Shown: piece by piece, positions 61,371 to 64,000 of the stretch
Numbering within the stretch: position 1 is the first letter of the stretch
Layout of the letters: each line of letters begins with the position of its first letter
Assembly (NCBI GenBank): GCA_037954325.1
Contig: JBBMNZ010000067.1
Coordinates: 310,001-374,000, forward strand
DNA: 64,000 nt
Reading direction: 5' to 3'
Source: Fistularia commersonii
Taxonomy: Eukaryota > Chordata > Actinopteri > Syngnathiformes > Fistulariidae
The notes under the pieces: model-generated
Database searches by the model: none
Told to the model about the DNA's origin: nothing
Seen by the model: only the letters and a program-made list of their open reading frames with translations
Translations under genes and position numbers: made by a program

Positions 61371-63190
61371 CTGGTTTCTGTTGTTGAAATATGTTGTTTA
61401 GGACATGATTCTGTTCAATATATGTCAAATTCAGTGTAATCCAGCCACAAGTTCAAAAGATAGAGCCATAAGGTAAAAATCTGCTTATCTTATCGAGTTA
61501 AATCGTTTTTGAGTTGGACTGGAAATAACTCATGAATTTCATCAAGCTGGTTTCTACTGGATATATGTTGTTTAGAACATGATTCTGCACAATATATGTC
61601 AAATTCAGTGTAATCCCATCACAGGTTCAAAAGATAAAGCCATTCGTTCAAAAAGTGTTTATCTTATCGGGTTGAAGCGTTTTTGATTAAGAGTGGAAAT
61701 AACTTATGAATTTCACCAAGCTGGTTTCTGCTGTTCAAATATGTTGTTTAGGACATGATTCTGCACAATATATGTCAAATTCATTGTAATCCAGCAACAT
61801 TTAAAAAAGATATAGCCATTCGTTCAAAAAGTGCTTCTCACACCGAGTTGAAGCATTTTTGATTAGGAGTGGAAATAACTAATTGATTTCATCAAGCTGG
61901 TTTTTGCCATTGAAATATGTTGTTTAGGACTTGATTCTGCACAATATATGTCAAATTCAGTGTAATCCCAACAGCGGTTCAAAAGATAGAGCCAATTCGT
62001 TCAAAGAATGCTTATCGCACCGAGTTGAAGCGTTTTTTATTAGGAGAGGAAATAACTAATGAATTTCACCAAGCTGGTTTCCGCTGTTCAAATATGTTGT
62101 TCAGTACATTATTCTGCACAGTATATGTAAATTCAGTGTAATCCAGCTACAAGTTCAAAAGATATAGCCATTCGTTCAAAAAGTGCTTCCCTCACAGAGT
62201 TGAAGCGTTTTTGATTAGGAGTGGACATAACTAATGGATTTCATCAAGCTGGTTACTGCCGTAGAAATATGTTTCATAGAACATGATTCTGCACAATTAA
62301 TGTTAAATTCAGTTTAATCCAGCTACAAGTTCAAAAGATAGAGCCAATTCGTTCAAAGAATGCTTATCGCAATCGAGTTGAAGCGTTTTTGATTAGGAGA
62401 GGAAAAAACTAATGAATTTCACCAAACTGGATCCTGCTGTTGAAATATGTTGTTTAGTCCATGATTTTGCACAAAATATGTCAAATTCAGTGTAATCCAG
62501 CGACAAGATCAAAAGACATAGCCATTCGTTAAAAAAGTGCTTATCTCACCGAGTTGAAGCGTTTTTGATTAGGAGTGGAAATAACTAATGAATTTCACCA
62601 AGCCTTTTTCTGCTGTTGATAGATGTTGGATGGGACATGATTCTGTACAATATATTTCAAATTCAGTGTAATCCAGCGACAAGATCAAAAAATATAGCCA
62701 TTCGTGCAAAAACTGCTTATATCACCGAGTTGAAGCGTTTTTGAGTTGTAGTGGAAATAACTAATGAATTTAAACATGCTGGTTTTTGCTGTTGGTATAT
62801 GTTGTTAAGGACATGATTTTGCACAATATATGTCAAATTCAGTGTAATCCAGCTACAAGTTTAAAAGATATAGCCATAAGGTCAAAAAGTTCTTATCTCA
62901 CTGAGTTGAAGCGTTTTAGATTTTGAGTGGAAATGACTATTGAATTTCATCAAGCTGGTTTCTGCTGTTGAAATATGTTGTTTAGGACATGATTCTGCAC
63001 AATATATGTCAAATTCAGTGTAATCCCATCACAGTTTCAAAAGATATAACCATGCGTTCAAAAAGTGCTTATGTCACCGAGTTGAAGCGTTTTTGATTAA
63101 GAGATGAAATAACTATTGAATATCATCAAGCTGGTCTCTGCTGTTGAAATATGTTGTTTAGGACATGATTCTGCACAATATATGTCAAAT
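61371..63190. repeat. Segment shared with 22.5-24.0 kb and with the window start
   Basis: Colinear with 22541-24010 at 38836 bp, then at 39190 bp after two extra monomers at about 62220-62580 (CTGCCGTAGAAATATG and CTGGATCCTGCTG types). Its part from 61602 also matches bases 1-450 of the window. The markers are CCCAACAGCG at 61967 and ATGTTGGATGGG near 62624. Confidence 0.82.
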
Positions 63191-64000
63191 TCATTGTAAT
63201 CCAGCTACAAGTTCAAAAGATATAGCTATGAGGTTAAAAAGTGCATATCCTACCGAGGTTAAATCTTTTTTGAGTTGGAGTGGAAATGACTAATGAATTT
63301 AGTCATGCTGGTTTCTGCTGTTTTATATATGTTGTTCAGGACATGATTCTGCACAATATATGTCAAATTCAGTGTAATCCAGCGACAAGATCAAAAGATA
63401 TAGCCATTCATGCAAAAAGTGCTTATCTCACGGAGTTGAAGCGTTTTTGATTAGGAGTGGAAGTAACTAATGTATTTCATCAAGTTGGTTTCTACTGTTG
63501 AAATATGCTGTTTAGGACATGATTTTGTACAATATATGTCAAATTCATTGTAATTCCATCACAGGTTCAAAAGATATAGCCATTCGTTCAAAAAGTGCTT
63601 ATCTCACCGAGTTAACGCGTTTTTGATTAAGAAAGGAAACAACTATTGAATTTCACCAAGCCTGTTTCTGGTGTTGATAGATGTTGTGTAGGACATGATT
63701 CTGCACAATATATGTCAAATTCAGTGTAATCCAGCGACAAGATCAAAAGATATAGCCATTCGTTCAAAAACTGCTTATCTTACCGAGTTGAAGCGTTTTT
63801 GAGTTGGAGTGCAAATTACTAATGAATTACAATATGCTGGTTTTTGCTGTTGATATATGTTTTTTAAGACATGATTCTGCACAATATATGTCAAATTCAG
63901 TGTAATCCAGCTATAAATTCAAAAGATATAGCCATAAGATCAAAAAGTGCTTATCTCACTGAGTTGAAGCGTTTTTGATTAAGAGATGAAATAACAAATG
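63191..64000. repeat. Right-end monomers, array continues
   Basis: Four to five monomers. The GCTGTTTTATATATG unit near 63316 matches 26550 and 31837. The units from 63560 (AAGAAAGGAAACAAC, CTGGTGTTGATAG, TTGTGTAGG) match 2360-2450 and 9230-9320. The window ends inside a monomer at AAATAACAAATG, so the array extends beyond it. Confidence 0.82.

Larger units (their letters stand above)
1..64000. repeat. Satellite DNA array, ~176 bp monomer, head to tail
   Basis: The entire window is tandem copies of one monomer of about 176 bp. Landmarks recur in fixed order in nearly every unit: GTAATCC, AAAAGATATAGCCAT, TTCAAAAAGTGCTTATC, GAAGCGTTTTTGA, GTGGAAATAACTAATG, CTGGTTTCTGCTGTTGA, ATGTTGTTTAGGACATG and TTCTGCACAATATATGTC. 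First unit starts are 1, 177, 353, 529, 706, 881, 1054 and 1230, so lengths vary only by a few bases. All units seen are in the same orientation. Neighbouring units differ visibly, while units many kilobases apart can be almost identical, which is the signature of higher-order repeats. Such arrays typically form centromeric or pericentromeric heterochromatin; that role is inferred. I do not recognise the family. No non-satellite insertion was found. Confidence 0.97.

Noticed and set aside
1..64000. CRISPR array
   Set aside because: The units are tandem without unique spacers, and are far longer and more variable than CRISPR repeats.
1..64000. Human alpha satellite, Arabidopsis CEN180 or maize CentC
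   Set aside because: Unit lengths of about 171, 178 and 156 bp are comparable, but the monomer sequence does not match what I recall of these families. A database search would settle this.
1..64000. Inserted retrotransposons or other mobile elements
   Set aside because: The satellite phase was followed through the window and no stretch longer than a few dozen bases departs from the monomer. No terminal repeats or target-site duplications were seen.
1..64000. Strand switches within the array
   Set aside because: All landmark phrases appear in the same orientation; no reverse-complement monomer was found.
1..64000. Promoters, tRNA genes or polymerase III boxes
   Set aside because: TATA-like phrases such as ATATATG occur in each monomer but are simply AT-rich satellite sequence. 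No tRNA-like fold or box A/B pair was recognised.

Overview
The whole 64 kb window is one uninterrupted tandem satellite DNA array. A monomer of about 176 bp, clearly AT-rich, repeats head to tail from base 1 to base 64000, roughly 360 times, always in the same orientation. Using the phrase AATTCAGTGTAATCC as a phase mark, the first units start at 1, 177, 353, 529, 706, 881, 1054 and 1230. I found no gene, RNA gene, transposon, CRISPR array or unique-sequence island. The few open frames of 60-98 codons are accidental readings of the monomer and are not annotated. The array runs off both ends of the window.

This is a eukaryotic chromosome, most likely centromeric or pericentromeric heterochromatin. 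That reading rests on the nucleosome-sized monomer, the uniform orientation, the higher-order repeat structure and the absence of genes. I cannot name the species: the monomer does not match human alpha satellite, Arabidopsis CEN180 or maize CentC as I remember them. A plant is plausible but unproven.

The array is a mosaic of higher-order repeats (HORs) of several sizes, made by successive local duplications. Left part (1-19 kb): a 9-monomer unit of 1585-1586 bp in two tandem copies (2535-5706) with a third copy at 9408-10992, and a block of about 3 kb present three times (5735-8870, 12079-15038, 16134-18555). Middle (19-36.6 kb): mixed monomers, a 1037 bp unit in two tandem copies (24361-26434), and the most striking element, a 30-monomer 5287 bp unit in two nearly identical tandem copies (26001-36574). 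Right part (36.6-57 kb): two large families interleave, block C (36711-39080 and 51302-53672, 14.59 kb apart) and block D (40376-42890, 45475-47985, 54055-57275), with a 7-monomer tandem duplication of 1230 bp inside. The end (57-64 kb) has an 8-monomer 1402 bp duplication (59060-61370), then monomers related to 22.5-24.4 kb and to the start of the window.

Nothing here works as a gene set. The features of interest are the repeat hierarchy, the footprints of unequal exchange (single-monomer gains and losses at defined junctions, chimeric monomers, one 216 bp and two 157 bp monomers), and short conserved motifs inside the monomer: a 17 bp element resembling part of the CENP-B box and small inverted repeats. 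Block boundaries were placed by eye from landmark phrases and are accurate to roughly 10-30 bp; spacings between landmarks were counted from the coordinates.
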